From: Natrinema hispanicum
GTDB lineage: Archaea > Halobacteriota > Halobacteria > Halobacteriales > Natrialbaceae
Assembly: GCF_004217335.1 (NCBI RefSeq)
Contig: NZ_SHMP01000003.1
Span: 1,116,001-1,180,000 of the forward strand
DNA: 64,000 nt
Reading direction: 5' to 3'
Below are positions 8,476 through 18,240 of the stretch, piece by piece. Position numbers and translations under genes: made by a program. The notes below the pieces were generated by a model. It ran no database searches. It worked only from the letters and a program-made list of their open reading frames with translations, and was not told where the DNA came from. Every line of letters starts with the position of its first letter. The stretch's first letter is position 1.

Positions 8476-8690
8476 GTATCGTCGGTCGGTCGGTCGCGCG
8501 CTTGCGAGCGTACCGAGTGGCTTGATCGTCCCCGACATGGGCCTCGAAACGCCGTGTCTCTGCAGCGACTGCTGGTGTGGACCGGTGAAAATACGATCAC
8601 GCTGCAACTATGGGGTACGGTAACAAGGCTTATTAGGTTCCTGTTCGTAGCGTTGTCTGAGGACCGACGAAACAGGTCCCGTGTGACGAA

Positions 8691-9002
8691 ATGAGCTCCT
8701 CACCACCGGAAACCGAGACGTACGAAGTCACGCTCTCCAGAGACGAGCAATGGGTCGCCCATCACGCGCTCTCGAACCGCCTCGACGCTGCGCTCGATGC
8801 CGACGAGAAACCACCTGAATGGACGATCGAGGTACTCGAGACGATCGAAGCCGACGGCGACACGGAGCGGCTCACCGGGTCGCAAGCCGACCGGCTCTAT
8901 GACACGCTGGCGACGTACGTCGACCGTGAGGAGACACCACCAAGGGACGTCAGCGACGCCACGACCGTGCTTGCGCGACTCGAGGACGTTCGTACTGACT
9001 GA
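8691..9002 (+). CDS. Small acidic haloarchaeal protein of unknown function
   Basis: 103 residues, very acidic, no membrane helix or cysteine. It begins MSSSPPETETYEVTLSRDEQ and contains repeated helix-forming stretches (WVAHHALSNRLDAALDADEK, LYDTLATYVDREE). The composition is typical of a real haloarchaeal gene. A TATA-like ggcttattagg lies about 60 nt upstream, so the message may have a short leader, unlike most neighbours. I do not recognise a function; it may belong to a haloarchaea-only DUF. Confidence 0.7.
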   Translation: MSSSPPETETYEVTLSRDEQWVAHHALSNRLDAALDADEKPPEWTIEVLETIEADGDTERLTGSQADRLYDTLATYVDREETPPRDVSDATTVLARLEDVRTD

Positions 9003-9064
9003 CTAGACGGTCACGGGTCGGTTTTTTTGCAGTCGATCGTACAGCGCCAGCGAGCCGTCGCCGT

Positions 9065-9379
9065 TCAGGGTCGAGTCGTCGCCCAGACGGCCGTAATCGC
9101 AAGCAAAGCGGCTGGCGCAAGCGGCAGAATCAGCAACGCGAATCGGTATCCCTCTCCACCGGGTGGGACCAGATAGATCGCGACTGGAGCGATGACAAAT
9201 GCAAAGACGATAACGCCGACGAGAAGCCAGCCGCGCCAGTCGAACTCCCGGTCGACCGCATCGGGGTGGGTCGGCTCGAGACCCCCGCCCCCGCCGGCCG
9301 GCTCTTCGGTCCCCTCTTCACCGTTTGCGTCGAACGCCGCTGGATCGTGGACGTAGCCGCCGTCGTCGCTCGAGCTCAC
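9065..9379 (-). CDS. Small two-helix membrane protein
   Basis: About 104 residues: an acidic, glycine-rich cytoplasmic N-terminal part (SSSDDGGYVHDPAAFDANG), the conserved-looking DREFDWRGW box, then two hydrophobic segments (WLLVGVIVFAFVIAPVAIYL and FALLILPLAPAALLAITAVW). The GTG at 9379 is preferred to ATG 9415 because homologous-looking haloarchaeal proteins begin near this serine/aspartate run; this is a judgement. Function unknown; it sits convergent to a small acidic protein gene and downstream of an alcohol-dehydrogenase-like gene on the same strand. Confidence 0.65.
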   Translation of the reverse strand: MSSSDDGGYVHDPAAFDANGEEGTEEPAGGGGGLEPTHPDAVDREFDWRGWLLVGVIVFAFVIAPVAIYLVPPGGEGYRFALLILPLAPAALLAITAVWATTRP

Positions 9380-9451
9380 GACCGGACGTATCGAGCGCGT
9401 CGTGAAAGCCCTCACGGTTCCGGCACCCGGGCGTGGCCGACCCGTGATCGG

Positions 9452-10477
9452 TTACAGCTCGCTGTCCGGTCGGACGACCACCTTGCCGAACCCTTCCCGG
9501 TTCTCGATGATCTCGTGGGCGCGGGCGGTCTCGCTCATCGGCAGGACCTCGCGGATCGCGGGCTCGAACGTACCGTCCCAGACGAGTTCTAGCACGTCGT
9601 CGACCTGGTCGGGCGTGGCCATCGTCGAGCCGATGATCTCGAGTTGGTTCCAGAAGATGCGCGGAATGTCCGTCTCGGGGTTGCCACCGCCGGTGCCACC
9701 GCAGGTGACGAGTCGGCCGCCCTTGGTCAGGCTCTTCAGCGAGTCCTGCCAGGTGGGCGCGCCGACGTGTTCGACGACGACGTCGACCCCGCGGCCGCCG
9801 GTCTCCGAGCGGACCCAGTCCGCGAAGTTCTCCTCTTCGTAGTTACAGACGTAGTCCGCGCCGTGTTCTTCGGCGTACTCGAGCTTTTCTTCGCTGCTGC
9901 CGGTCGCGTACACTTCCGCGCCCGCGTAGTCGGCGATCTGGAGGGCAGCGTGGCCGACCCCGCCGCTGGCTCCGAGGACGAGTACCGATTCGCCTGCCTT
10001 GAGCTCGGCACGCTCGATGAGCATCCGCCAGGCGGTCTGGAAGACTAGCGAGGCCGAGCCGGCGATCTCCCAATCGACGTGCTCGGGGACGGGAATCAGG
10101 TTGTCCTCGGGGACCGCGGCGTACTCGGAGTGGACGCCGGTGACGTGCTCGCCGATGATGTGGAAGCCTGGATCGAGCGTCGGGTCGTCCATCCGGAGAT
10201 CACCGACACCGGCCGAGACTGCGACGTGGTCGCCTTCCTCGAACCGGGTGACGTCCTCACCGACTTCTTCGACGACACCGGCCCCGTCACTGCCTGGAAT
10301 GTGGGGCATCTCGAGGTCGATTCCCGGCATGCCACGGCGGGTCCAGATGTCCAGATGGTTGAGCGCGGCCGCCTTGATGTCGACCAGTACCTCGTCCCGG
10401 TCGATCTCCGGGTCCGGATACTCGCCGTATTCGATGACATCCCTGTCGCCGTGTTCCGTGATCTTGACTGCTTGCAT
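9452..10477 (-). CDS. Zinc-type alcohol dehydrogenase-like (MDR) oxidoreductase
   Basis: Medium-chain dehydrogenase/reductase of 341 residues that would oxidise an alcohol or reduce a double bond with NAD(P)H. Seen: the GroES-like domain (ALNHLDIWTRRGMPGIDLEM, HIPGSDGAGVVEEVG), then the Rossmann glycine motif VLVLGASGGVGHAALQIADY and KGGRLVTCGGTGGG. The loop after GDHVAVSAG lacks the four-cysteine structural-zinc cluster of classical ADH, so it may be a quinone-oxidoreductase-like member. The start at 10477 (MQAVKITEHG) is typical of the family; the frame stays open further upstream but that part overlaps moaB on the other strand and does not look like protein. Confidence 0.9.
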   Translation of the reverse strand: MQAVKITEHGDRDVIEYGEYPDPEIDRDEVLVDIKAAALNHLDIWTRRGMPGIDLEMPHIPGSDGAGVVEEVGEDVTRFEEGDHVAVSAGVGDLRMDDPTLDPGFHIIGEHVTGVHSEYAAVPEDNLIPVPEHVDWEIAGSASLVFQTAWRMLIERAELKAGESVLVLGASGGVGHAALQIADYAGAEVYATGSSEEKLEYAEEHGADYVCNYEEENFADWVRSETGGRGVDVVVEHVGAPTWQDSLKSLTKGGRLVTCGGTGGGNPETDIPRIFWNQLEIIGSTMATPDQVDDVLELVWDGTFEPAIREVLPMSETARAHEIIENREGFGKVVVRPDSEL

Positions 10478-10649
10478 AGTGCTCCCAACGAACAGGCTAT
10501 ATAAAATCGTGATGGAAGGGGCAAGCACGTCGAACCAGAGTACGTCAATTGACGAAATACGGTGGGTGCGATTGAACTGATCCGACCGCCGACTGACGGC
10601 TGTATGCGACTGGGGACCGTTTTTCCCGTCAGCGACCCAACCACGACTC

Positions 10650-11165
10650 ATGAGTGACTCGACGGACGAGCCCGGTGTGGTCGGCGCGGCTGTCGTCACG
10701 GTCTCGTCGGACTCCTCGATTGAGGAGGACGACGCGGGCGAAGCGATCGTGGCAGCCTTTGAGACGGCAGGCCACGAGATCGTGACGCGGGAACTGATCC
10801 AGCGGGACCACGACAACGTTCAGTCGAAAGTGTCGCGGCTCGTCGACCGCGACGATGCGGACATCGTCGTCACAACCGGCGGCACGGGTGTCGAACCGCG
10901 GGATGCGACCCTCGAGGCAGTTCGGCCGTTGCTCGACAAAGACCTCCCGGCGTTTCTCGATCTCTTTCATGCCCTCTCCTACGACGAGCGGGGGACCGGC
11001 ATCGTCTCAAGTCGTGCCCTAGGGGGCATCTCCGAGGGAGTCCCGATCTTCTGTCTCCCCAATGACCGTGAGGCCATACGGATCGCTTGTGAGTCGATCA
11101 TCGTCCCCGAGGCACAGCGACTTGCAACGCTCGCAAACGGGGAGACCGACACCGACGAGGAGTGA
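10650..11165 (+). CDS. moaB: Molybdopterin adenylyltransferase-family protein MoaB
   Basis: 171-residue MoaB/MogA-fold enzyme of molybdenum cofactor synthesis, which adenylates molybdopterin. Motifs: VGAAVVTVSSDSS at the N-terminus, the central DIVVTTGGTGVEPRDATLEA with the GGTG and D residues of the active site, and VSSRALGGISEGVPIFCLPN. In archaea that lack MogA, MoaB-type proteins are thought to do the adenylylation. It is divergent from the oxidoreductase gene and followed by a folate gene on the same strand. A molybdopterin-dependent oxidoreductase is encoded at 37976-39220 of the window. Confidence 0.93.
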   Translation: MSDSTDEPGVVGAAVVTVSSDSSIEEDDAGEAIVAAFETAGHEIVTRELIQRDHDNVQSKVSRLVDRDDADIVVTTGGTGVEPRDATLEAVRPLLDKDLPAFLDLFHALSYDERGTGIVSSRALGGISEGVPIFCLPNDREAIRIACESIIVPEAQRLATLANGETDTDEE

Positions 11166-11296
11166 CCGTCGCCGACGACGGGTGATGCTATCGTAGCCGC
11201 TGCCCGTCGGTGCGCACTTGGCTGCGAGAGCTGTGCGAGAGGGGTGTGTCATTCCTTTCAGTTGCTACTATAGGGTCGAGCCACCACGGGAAGAAC

Positions 11297-12004
11297 ATGG
11301 AAAAACAGGCGCTTCGCGAACGCGTGTGGGACGATCTCGAAGAAAGCGGCGTCGCCCGCTTTCCGTTTCCGCCCCACGGCCGGATTCCGAACTTCGCCGG
11401 GGCGAGCGAGGCTGCCGACCGATTGGCCGCACAACCGGAGTGGGAGTCGGCGACGACGATCAAAGCAAATCCCGACGCGCCACAACTCCCCGTGAGACGG
11501 CGCGCGTTGCGTGATGGAAAGACGGTCTACATGGCGGTGCCACGGCTCCGTGACGAGAAGTGCTTCCTGAAACTCGATCCCGACGAACTCGAGGACTACG
11601 ACGCGGCGACGACGGTCTCGGGGTCGTCGACACACGGCGAGCAGCTCGGCCCGGACGAGATCGACCGCGTCGACCTGATCGTCTCCGGTAGCGTCGCGGT
11701 CACAAAGGACGGCGGTCGCATCGGCAAGGGCGAAGGGTACAGTGACCTCGAGTACGCCGTCCTCCGGGAACTCGGACTGGTCGACGAGGAGACGCCGGTT
11801 GCGACGACAATCCACGACCGGCAGCTCATCGACGAGGCCGTCACGCTTGCAGCCCACGACGTCGCGATGGATCTCGTCGTCACGCCCGAGCGGGTGATAC
11901 GACCCGAGGGCAGCGACCAGCCAGCGGGCCTCGACTGGGACCTGCTCGATGACGAGCGACGCGACGAAATTCCGGTGCTACGGCGACTCGAGGAAGACAC
12001 TTGA
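11297..12004 (+). CDS. 5-formyltetrahydrofolate cyclo-ligase
   Basis: ATP-dependent enzyme of 235 residues that converts 5-formyl-THF to 5,10-methenyl-THF. Features: a basic N-terminal helix (KQALRERVWDDLEESGVARF), PPHGRIPNFAGASEAADRL, then KANPDAPQLPVRRRAL, VDLIVSGSVAVTKDGGRIGKGEGYSDLEYA with the nucleotide-binding GKGEGYSD, and a C-terminal VATTIHDRQLIDEAVTLA that matches the family's histidine-containing loop. ATG 11297 is the natural start; upstream in-frame sequence is not protein-like. The product is about the usual size for the archaeal group. Confidence 0.88.
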   Translation: MEKQALRERVWDDLEESGVARFPFPPHGRIPNFAGASEAADRLAAQPEWESATTIKANPDAPQLPVRRRALRDGKTVYMAVPRLRDEKCFLKLDPDELEDYDAATTVSGSSTHGEQLGPDEIDRVDLIVSGSVAVTKDGGRIGKGEGYSDLEYAVLRELGLVDEETPVATTIHDRQLIDEAVTLAAHDVAMDLVVTPERVIRPEGSDQPAGLDWDLLDDERRDEIPVLRRLEEDT

Positions 12005-12453
12005 TACCCGTCAGCTCGCACGCTCGTCTCAGTCTCACTGTCGGTCAGTAGGACGGACGATCGGCATCGACTCGCCTCTCCTCGCGTTCGAATCAGAGAA
12101 ACGCAGGGTGTGACGCGAGCCGGTGGGGTGGGCCCGCGTCAGCAAGAATCGATTGGCAGTGGTGGGGAAGGGTGCTGTGGTGGGGTTGCTGGAAGTCGCG
12201 GGAACAGGTGGTGGGTGCCATCGGTGGGGTCTGCCCGTCGACCTCCACACACGGCTACCAGCGACTCCCACTTGAACGGGGGTGATGGTATACCGATCTT
12301 ACGCCGAGTTCCGCCGAATTCAAATCGGATTTAGACTGGCTCTCTCGGCTTCGAGACCGTTTATCCCCGGTAAATCTGAATTCGACCAAGAAACAGAGGG
12401 ATGGTCGGTATCGGTCGTATCTGTGCGTCGCCAGCACAGGGTAGTGGGCGTTA
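12005..12453. other. Intergenic region with a GC-rich hairpin, no convincing gene
   Basis: The 450 bp between convergent genes hold no convincing coding frame; the short open frames have proline/arginine-rich, non-halophilic compositions. A hairpin TGACGCG (12111-12117) / CGCGTCA (12135-12141) with a 17-nt loop lies 110 nt past the cyclo-ligase stop and could be a terminator or part of a small RNA. G-runs such as GGTGGGG recur between 12122 and 12215. Nothing else is recognisable. Confidence 0.5.
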
Positions 12454-12780
12454 ATCGATCAGTTCGTCGGCGACGACGCTCGCGTCCATCAGCTGTGGAT
12501 CGATGGCGATGTCGAGTTGTCCCTTGATGAACTCCGGGATCGTGTCGCGAGCGTAGACGACGGTTCGAAGCTCGTCGTTGAGATCGCAGGCGATCGGGAT
12601 GGTCGTCGCCTGGCCGACATCGGTCAGGACGTACAGCTCGGCCGCGACGATGCCTGCCTCCTCGAGTTGGGGTCGCGTGATGACGCCGTCAAGACGGGTC
12701 ACGTCGACGCCCGCGGCCTCGAGCGCGGGAGCGATGGCGTCGTCGTCGGGGCCGGCAACGATCGCAGTCGTCGTGCTCAT
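12451..12780 (-). CDS. Small conserved protein coupled to guaAB (probably DUF7126)
   Basis: 109 residues with an alternating strand/helix pattern: a [20 protein letters not shown] start, [31 protein letters not shown] and [20 protein letters not shown]. This resembles a small Rossmann-like or receiver-like fold without the nucleotide glycine motif. It is the third gene of the pyrG-guaAB operon and its ATG overlaps the guaAB stop (ATGA), implying translational coupling. The context suggests an accessory role in nucleotide metabolism (inference); older annotations call such proteins CTP-synthetase-related, without evidence in the sequence. Confidence 0.75.
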   Translation of the reverse strand: MSTTTAIVAGPDDDAIAPALEAAGVDVTRLDGVITRPQLEEAGIVAAELYVLTDVGQATTIPIACDLNDELRTVVYARDTIPEFIKGQLDIAIDPQLMDASVVADELID

Positions 12781-13694
12781 TCGTACTCGATGGTCGCGGG
12801 CGGTTTGTGGGTCACGTCGTAGACGACGCGGGCGACGTTCTCGTTCTGGCCGGTGATCCGAGATTGGATGCGCTGGAGGGTGTCCCAGTCGATCTCCTGG
12901 GCGCGGGCAGTCATGCCGTCACGGGACTCGACCGAGCGTACGGAGACGACCCAGCCGTGGACGCGGTTGTCGCCTTTGACACCCGTCGCTTTGCCGATGA
13001 CGGCCGCGAGCGCCTGCCAGGGCTCGTACTCCTCGAGTTCCTCCTCGACGACGTAGCAGGCGTGGCGGGCGACCTCGAGTTTCTCCTCGGTGACTTCGCC
13101 GATGACGCGCACGGCGAGACCGGGGCCGGGGAACGGCATCCGCTCGGCGACGATCTCGTCTAAGCCGAGGTGGCGGGCGACCTCGCGGACCTCGTCTTTG
13201 TAGAGGTCACGGACGGGTTCGACGATGCCCTCGAAGTCGACGACTTCGGGGAGGCCACCGACGTTGTGGTGGGACTTGATTCCGCCTTCGCTCTCGATGC
13301 GGTCTGGGTAGATCGTCCCCTGGACGAGGTAGTCGGCGTCGGCGTCTTTGGCTTCGCGTTCGAACTCGCGGATGAACTGCTCGCCGATGATCTCACGCTT
13401 TTCTTCGGGGTCAGTGACGCCCGCAAGGGCCTCGAGGAATCGGTCTTTCGCGTCGACGATCCGCAGCGACTCCATGTAGTCGAACGTCTCGCGGATCTGC
13501 TCGGTCTCGCCTTTCCGCATCAGGCCGGTGTCGACGTAGACCGGCGTGAGCTGGTCGCCGATTGACTCGTAGGCCAGCGCGGCGGCGACCGACGAGTCGA
13601 CACCGCCCGAGAGGGCGATGACAGCGTGTGCGTCGCCGATTTCGTCTTCGATCTCTGCAACTGCGTCCGGAACGAACGTCTCAGTGTCTACCAT
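12777..13694 (-). CDS. guaAB: GMP synthase ATP-pyrophosphatase subunit (GuaAB)
   Basis: 305 residues forming the synthetase half of archaeal GMP synthase; it adenylates XMP and receives ammonia from a separate glutaminase subunit (GuaAA). The P-loop-like PP motif [20 protein letters not shown] is near residue 25, followed by [29 protein letters not shown] and the XMP-binding [16 protein letters not shown]. The C-terminal dimerisation domain ends [11 protein letters not shown]. The glutaminase domain fused in bacteria is absent, as expected in archaea, and guaAA is not in this operon. It is coupled to pyrG (shared TGATG) and to the following small gene (ATGA). Confidence 0.96.
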   Translation of the reverse strand: MVDTETFVPDAVAEIEDEIGDAHAVIALSGGVDSSVAAALAYESIGDQLTPVYVDTGLMRKGETEQIRETFDYMESLRIVDAKDRFLEALAGVTDPEEKREIIGEQFIREFEREAKDADADYLVQGTIYPDRIESEGGIKSHHNVGGLPEVVDFEGIVEPVRDLYKDEVREVARHLGLDEIVAERMPFPGPGLAVRVIGEVTEEKLEVARHACYVVEEELEEYEPWQALAAVIGKATGVKGDNRVHGWVVSVRSVESRDGMTARAQEIDWDTLQRIQSRITGQNENVARVVYDVTHKPPATIEYE

Positions 13695-15376
13695 CAGTGG
13701 GTTACCTCTGTTTCAGTGTCGGTGTCTGTCTCTGCCTCGTCGGCCTCACTCTCACCGGCCTGCTCGAGGACGGCCTCGACCAGTCCGACAAATGGCGGGC
13801 TCGGCTGTCCGGGGCGGGACGTGTATTCGGGGTGGAACTGCGTCCCGAGGAAGAACGGGTGGTCCTCGTGTTCTAAGATCTCCATCCGATTGCCCGCCGT
13901 GCCCGAGAACGTCAGCGGCTCGTCTTCGAACTGCTCGAAGTACTCGGGGTTGACCTCGTAGCGGTGGCGGTGGCGCTCGGTACAGGATGTATCCTCATAG
14001 AGGTCGTAGGCCAGCGTCTCGGGTTCGATGACGGTCGTGTGCTCGCCGAGACGCATCGTGCCGCCCATATCTTCGACTTCGTACTGTTCGGGCAGGATAT
14101 CGATGACCGGATGTGGGGTGTCTTCGACCATCTCTGCCGAGTGGGCATCTTCGAGCCCCAGGACGTGCCGGGCGTACTCGACGACGGCCATCTGGAAGCC
14201 AAGACAGAGTCCCAGGAACGGCACGTCGTTTTCGCGGGCGTAGCGAACGGCTTCGATCTTGCCCTCGGAGCCACGCATGCCGAAGCCGCCGGGAACGATG
14301 ATCCCGTCGACGTCGGTGAGTTGGCCGTCGTGACCGTCGGCCATCTCGTCGGCCGATACCCAGTGGACGTTTACGTCGGCACCGAGTTCGAAGCCGGCGT
14401 GTTTGAGCGACTCGTGGATCGACATGTACGCGTCTTCCAGGTCGTACTTGCCGACCAGCGCGACGTCGACTTCGTCTTCTTTGTCGGTCGTGACGATCTC
14501 ACGCCACTCGTTTGCGCGCTCGCCCTCCGGCAGCGCCTCGTCGGCGAGTCCGAAGTGCTCTAAGACGTACTGATCTAAGCCTTCCTCCTCGACCATCAGC
14601 GGGACGTGATAGACGTCTTCGACGTCCGGGTTCGAGAACACCGCCTCGGTCGGGATGTCACAGAACAGCGCGATCTTCTCTTTCGTCTCGGGGTCGAGCC
14701 GGTCCTCACAGCGGCCGACGATGATGTCTGGCTGAAGGCCGATCGAGCGGACCTCCTTGACGCTGTGTTGGGTCGGTTTCGTCTTTTGCTCGCCGTTTTT
14801 CGAGTAGGGAACGAGGGTGACGTGCGTAAAGAGGACGTTCTCTTCGGGTTCCTCGTGGGCGAACTGCCGTAAGGCCTCGAGGTAGGGCATGCCCTCAATG
14901 TCGCCGACCGTGCCACCGACTTCGATGATACAGACGTCGGTGCCTTCGGCGGCCTCGCGGATGCGCCGTTTGATGTCGTCGGTGATGTGGGGAATGATCT
15001 GGACCGTCTTCCCGAGATAGTCGCCGGCACGCTCTTTCTCGATGACGTGCTGGTAGGTCTTCCCGGTGGTGATGTTGTGGTCCGAGGTCATGTCGATATC
15101 GAGGAACCGTTCGTAGTTCCCCAGGTCGAGGTCGACCTCGCCTCCATCCTCCAGGACGTAGACTTCCCCGTGCTGATAGGGGTTCATCGTCCCCGCGTCG
15201 ACGTTCAGGTACGGGTCGATCTTCACCGCGGTGACGTCGAACCCGGCGTTTTTGAGGAGTCGGCCGGTGCTCGCAGCCGTAATCCCCTTTCCGAGTCCCG
15301 ACATGACGCCGCCGGTGACGAAGATGAACTTGTTCCCCAGCGAGGGGTCATAATGAGTGTCCGATTCCGTCGGCAT
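13694..15376 (-). CDS. pyrG: CTP synthase
   Basis: 560-residue enzyme that aminates UTP to CTP with glutamine and ATP. The synthetase domain begins [20 protein letters not shown] and contains [20 protein letters not shown] and [17 protein letters not shown]. The C-terminal class I amidotransferase has PGGFGMRG, the nucleophile elbow [11 protein letters not shown] and the HPEYTSRPG histidine/glutamate loop. An acidic tail ([17 protein letters not shown]) is a halophilic addition. The start [12 protein letters not shown] at 15376 is preferred over an in-frame ATG 51 nt upstream, which adds a basic stretch not expected in the family. First gene of pyrG-guaAB-small protein. Confidence 0.97.
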   Translation of the reverse strand: MPTESDTHYDPSLGNKFIFVTGGVMSGLGKGITAASTGRLLKNAGFDVTAVKIDPYLNVDAGTMNPYQHGEVYVLEDGGEVDLDLGNYERFLDIDMTSDHNITTGKTYQHVIEKERAGDYLGKTVQIIPHITDDIKRRIREAAEGTDVCIIEVGGTVGDIEGMPYLEALRQFAHEEPEENVLFTHVTLVPYSKNGEQKTKPTQHSVKEVRSIGLQPDIIVGRCEDRLDPETKEKIALFCDIPTEAVFSNPDVEDVYHVPLMVEEEGLDQYVLEHFGLADEALPEGERANEWREIVTTDKEDEVDVALVGKYDLEDAYMSIHESLKHAGFELGADVNVHWVSADEMADGHDGQLTDVDGIIVPGGFGMRGSEGKIEAVRYARENDVPFLGLCLGFQMAVVEYARHVLGLEDAHSAEMVEDTPHPVIDILPEQYEVEDMGGTMRLGEHTTVIEPETLAYDLYEDTSCTERHRHRYEVNPEYFEQFEDEPLTFSGTAGNRMEILEHEDHPFFLGTQFHPEYTSRPGQPSPPFVGLVEAVLEQAGESEADEAETDTDTETEVTH

Positions 15377-15540
15377 ACCGAGTGTGAGCGCGACCGCTTG
15401 AAAACGATTTCGGGAGCGAACCGCCACCGACAGAGGTTATCATCCCTCGCCAGTGGTGCTCCCAGACGACGGCTTGCGCTCCGCAGTCGGCGACGACTCC
15501 GGCCAGTCAGCGCCATATAGGCCTTCGTGGCCGTCGCTGC

Positions 15541-15891
15541 TTATGCGTGCTCGTCCTGAATTTCGACGATCTCGGCGTTCGCGATCGTCTCGATGTCGCC
15601 CACAGTCCGAATCTGAATCGTGTGGCCGGGCAGGGCCGACTCGTCTTCCTCGAGCGAGTCGTCCGGGACCGAGACAGCGGTGACGCCGTCGATCGTGAGA
15701 GCGCGGCACTGAATCGGATCGCCCTCGTACTCGACCGTATCCCACGTCTCGATGTCGAGGTCGTCCATCTCCTGGCCGAAGTAATCTTCCGCGTTCGGGT
15801 TGACCGTGTCTTCGGTTTGTGACTCGCCTGTCGTCCGGTTGTCGTCGAACTGTACTTCCTCGTATTTGTACTGGCGAAGCTGTGCGAGCAT
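15541..15891 (-). CDS. Conserved acidic haloarchaeal protein, unknown function
   Basis: 116 residues starting MLAQLRQYKYEEVQFDDNRT, strongly acidic in the middle (EMDDLDIETWDTVEYEGDP). The second half is beta-rich: CRALTIDGVTAVSVPDDS, HTIQIRTVGDIETIANAEIV, reminiscent of a small barrel. The start at 15891 fits the switch from non-coding to acidic coding composition; the frame is open further upstream but reads as serine/proline-rich noise. It is upstream of pyrG on the same strand with a gap of about 165 nt. No function is recognised. Confidence 0.65.
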   Translation of the reverse strand: MLAQLRQYKYEEVQFDDNRTTGESQTEDTVNPNAEDYFGQEMDDLDIETWDTVEYEGDPIQCRALTIDGVTAVSVPDDSLEEDESALPGHTIQIRTVGDIETIANAEIVEIQDEHA

Positions 15892-16020
15892 GGCCGTGCT
15901 AGACCGACCACTGTGGTTAACGCTTCTCGGGGCAGGTGCCGGGTGGGAACTCGAGGTGGATACGTCTGCGCACAGGGTCTCGAGAGATGGGTAGAAGTAC
16001 ACCCCGTTCGTTGGGCCGCT

Positions 16021-16398
16021 ATGACCGATCTCCACGTCACCGTCGACGGCCATGAACTTGAAGCAAACTGGACCGACGACGCACCCGAAACGAAGGCTGC
16101 ACTCGTGGACGCACTCCCTGTCGCGGGCGATGCGACTCGCTGGGGCGACGAACTCTATTTTGACGTGCCGATCGATGTGCCAGCAGAAAACGCCCGCGCA
16201 GTCGTTCCCGAGGGTTCGATCGCCTACTGGCCGACCGGGAACGTGCTGTGTCTGTTCTGGGGACCGACGCCCGCCAGCGAGGACGACGAGCCACGGGCCA
16301 CCTCGCCTGTGAATATTGTCGCACGCGTCACCGATACCGGGCCGCTTGCCGAGGTCGAGGGTGGGGCGCGGGTTCGACTCGAGCGGATTGCCGAGTGA
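16021..16398 (+). CDS. Cyclophilin-like fold protein
   Basis: 125 residues matching the small archaeal/bacterial cyclophilin-like beta-barrel family: LHVTVDGHELEANWTDDAPE at the start, then GDELYFDVPIDVPAENARAV, GSIAYWPTGNVLCLFWGPTP and VNIVARVTDTGPLAEVEGG. These match the strands of proteins annotated as cyclophilin-like (TM1367 type). Peptidyl-prolyl isomerase activity is not established for this group. Divergent from the preceding minus-strand gene by 129 bp; convergent with aIF5B. Confidence 0.75.
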   Translation: MTDLHVTVDGHELEANWTDDAPETKAALVDALPVAGDATRWGDELYFDVPIDVPAENARAVVPEGSIAYWPTGNVLCLFWGPTPASEDDEPRATSPVNIVARVTDTGPLAEVEGGARVRLERIAE

Positions 16399-16440
16399 GC
16401 GCCCGACTCACGTGCAAAACAGAGGGTGGCGACCAGTCGA

Positions 16441-18240
16441 CTACTTGCCCCAGAAGGGATCCCGGCTGCGCTGCTTGTCGAGGTACATGTTCAGCGCCTC
16501 GAGTTCGTCGCCGGGGATCTCGCTTGCGAGTTCCTGTTCTAAGATCTTCGCGTGTTTCTCTGGGATCTCGATCCAGAGCTCGTCGCCCTCCTCTATCTGG
16601 CGGCCGACGGTCGGGCCGTCGATGGCAACCGAGACGCGGTTGCCCGCGCGGGCCTCGTCGACATCCTCGCCCTGTTCCTGAATCCCTTTGACCTGGCCGA
16701 CGCGGTTGGGTTCGTTGCCCTCGAACTTGACGACGTTCGCGTTGTTCTGGATCGTCCCCGAATTGACCTCGACGCCGACGACTGCGGGGTCGTTCTGGCG
16801 GAAGGTATGGTCGAGCAGGATCCGGAACCGGGCCGGTCGCGTGATGTTCTCGAGGATGGTGTCCTGTTGGGCCTTCTCGATTCCTTCGACGTACTCCTCG
16901 TACTCCTCGATCAACTGGTAGATGACTTCGTCGGTGAAGATCGTTACGTCCTCGATCTCCGCGCGCTGTTCGGCGTCATCGAGCACGTCGACGTTGAACC
17001 CGAGAATGGCCTTCTGTTTGCCGTCTTCGGCCGTCGAGGCGACCGAGACGTCCCGCGGGGCGACATCGCCGACCTCCGCGCGGACGATCGGGACCTCCGC
17101 CTCATCCAAGGCGTCGGCCATCGCCTCGAGGCTGCCGAGCGTGTCGGCTTTGACGACGACTCCTTCCTCGGCGGTGTCGACGGCGATGTCGGCGAGTTCG
17201 GCCTGTACTTCGTCGATGACCTGATCGAGGTCACGATCGCGGACGACGCGGACTGGTGCGCCGGCCATCGCGTCTGCGAGTTCCGGTGCGGCGACCTTGA
17301 TCCCCGAGGCGGCCGAGACTTCGTCGACTTTCTCGAAGCGGCTCTCGGTGCGGATCTCCGCGAGGGGACGGGGCTGGAGCAACGCGCGGACGTCAGTGAC
17401 GATCGGTTCGTTCATTCCGCCGACGACGATCTGGTCGTCCGCTCGGATCGTGCCGTCATAGAGGACCGTGTCGATCGTCGTCCCGAAGCCTTTCTCCTCT
17501 TTGACCTCGAGGACGGTGCCGACACCGGGGCCGGCGACGTCGATCTCCATTTCCTCTTTCATGTAGCGCTGGGACAGCCCCATCATGACCGTCAGGAGGT
17601 CAGGGACCCCCTCGCCGGTCATCGCCGAGACGGGGACGACGCCGACGTTGCGCTGGAAGTTCTGGACCCGCCAGTACAGATCCGCCGAAAAGCCCTCGTC
17701 CGAGAGGTTGCCGATGATCTCGTAGAGACTCTCGTCTAAGCGCTCGCGCACGCGATCGGACTGGCTCTCGTAGGTGTCGTTGATCGGCGTGTCCTCGTGG
17801 GCGTTCCAGCCCGGAACGGTGTCGATCTTGTTCGCCGCGACGATGAAGGGAGTCTGCGAGCGTTTGAGGATGTCTAAGGCCTCGAGCGTTTGGGGCTGGA
17901 AGCCGTCGTTGACGTCGACGACGAGGATGGCAATGTCGGCCAGCGCGCCCCCACGGGATCGAAGCGTGGTAAAGGAGTGGTGCCCCGGCGTGTCGATAAA
18001 GAGGAGGCCAGGGAGGTCGAAATCGTCCGGGTCGACGAGATCGCCCGCGATCGTCGAGATGATATCCAGCGGGACGGCGGTCGCGCCGATATGCTGGGTG
18101 ATCGCGCCTGCTTCGCCCTCGATGACCGCGGAGCCGCGGATCTTATCGAGGAGACTTGTCTTGCCGTGATCGACGTGTCCGAGGACGGCGACGATCGGCG
18201 TTCTGAGGGATGTGGGGTCGCGTGTATCCGTGTCCGACAT
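16441..18240 (-). CDS. infB: Translation initiation factor aIF5B (IF-2 family GTPase)
   Basis: 599-residue GTPase that promotes subunit joining during initiation. G1 is VLGHVDHGKTSL (residues 19-30), switch I region ITQHIGAT, G3 FIDTPGHHSF, G4 AANKID. Then domain II (beta barrel), a domain III region (VKADTLGSLEAMADALDEAE) and the C-terminal domain IV barrel ending KQRSRDPFWGK. The length is that of archaeal aIF5B without the long eukaryotic N-terminal extension and without an intein, which is often found in archaeal homologues. Divergent from the PRC-barrel/nob1 pair. Confidence 0.97.
   Translation of the reverse strand: MSDTDTRDPTSLRTPIVAVLGHVDHGKTSLLDKIRGSAVIEGEAGAITQHIGATAVPLDIISTIAGDLVDPDDFDLPGLLFIDTPGHHSFTTLRSRGGALADIAILVVDVNDGFQPQTLEALDILKRSQTPFIVAANKIDTVPGWNAHEDTPINDTYESQSDRVRERLDESLYEIIGNLSDEGFSADLYWRVQNFQRNVGVVPVSAMTGEGVPDLLTVMMGLSQRYMKEEMEIDVAGPGVGTVLEVKEEKGFGTTIDTVLYDGTIRADDQIVVGGMNEPIVTDVRALLQPRPLAEIRTESRFEKVDEVSAASGIKVAAPELADAMAGAPVRVVRDRDLDQVIDEVQAELADIAVDTAEEGVVVKADTLGSLEAMADALDEAEVPIVRAEVGDVAPRDVSVASTAEDGKQKAILGFNVDVLDDAEQRAEIEDVTIFTDEVIYQLIEEYEEYVEGIEKAQQDTILENITRPARFRILLDHTFRQNDPAVVGVEVNSGTIQNNANVVKFEGNEPNRVGQVKGIQEQGEDVDEARAGNRVSVAIDGPTVGRQIEEGDELWIEIPEKHAKILEQELASEIPGDELEALNMYLDKQRSRDPFWGK

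Noticed and set aside
8480..8500. Short tandem repeat ggtcggtcggtc after the IDI-like gene
   Set aside because: Only about three units of a 4-mer; expected in GC-rich intergenic DNA and not array-like.
16552..17739. 395-codon frame opposite aIF5B
   Set aside because: Antisense shadow of a strongly conserved GTPase gene; no motif of its own.
16441..18240. Intein in aIF5B
   Set aside because: All G motifs are contiguous and the length is normal; no intein is inserted.
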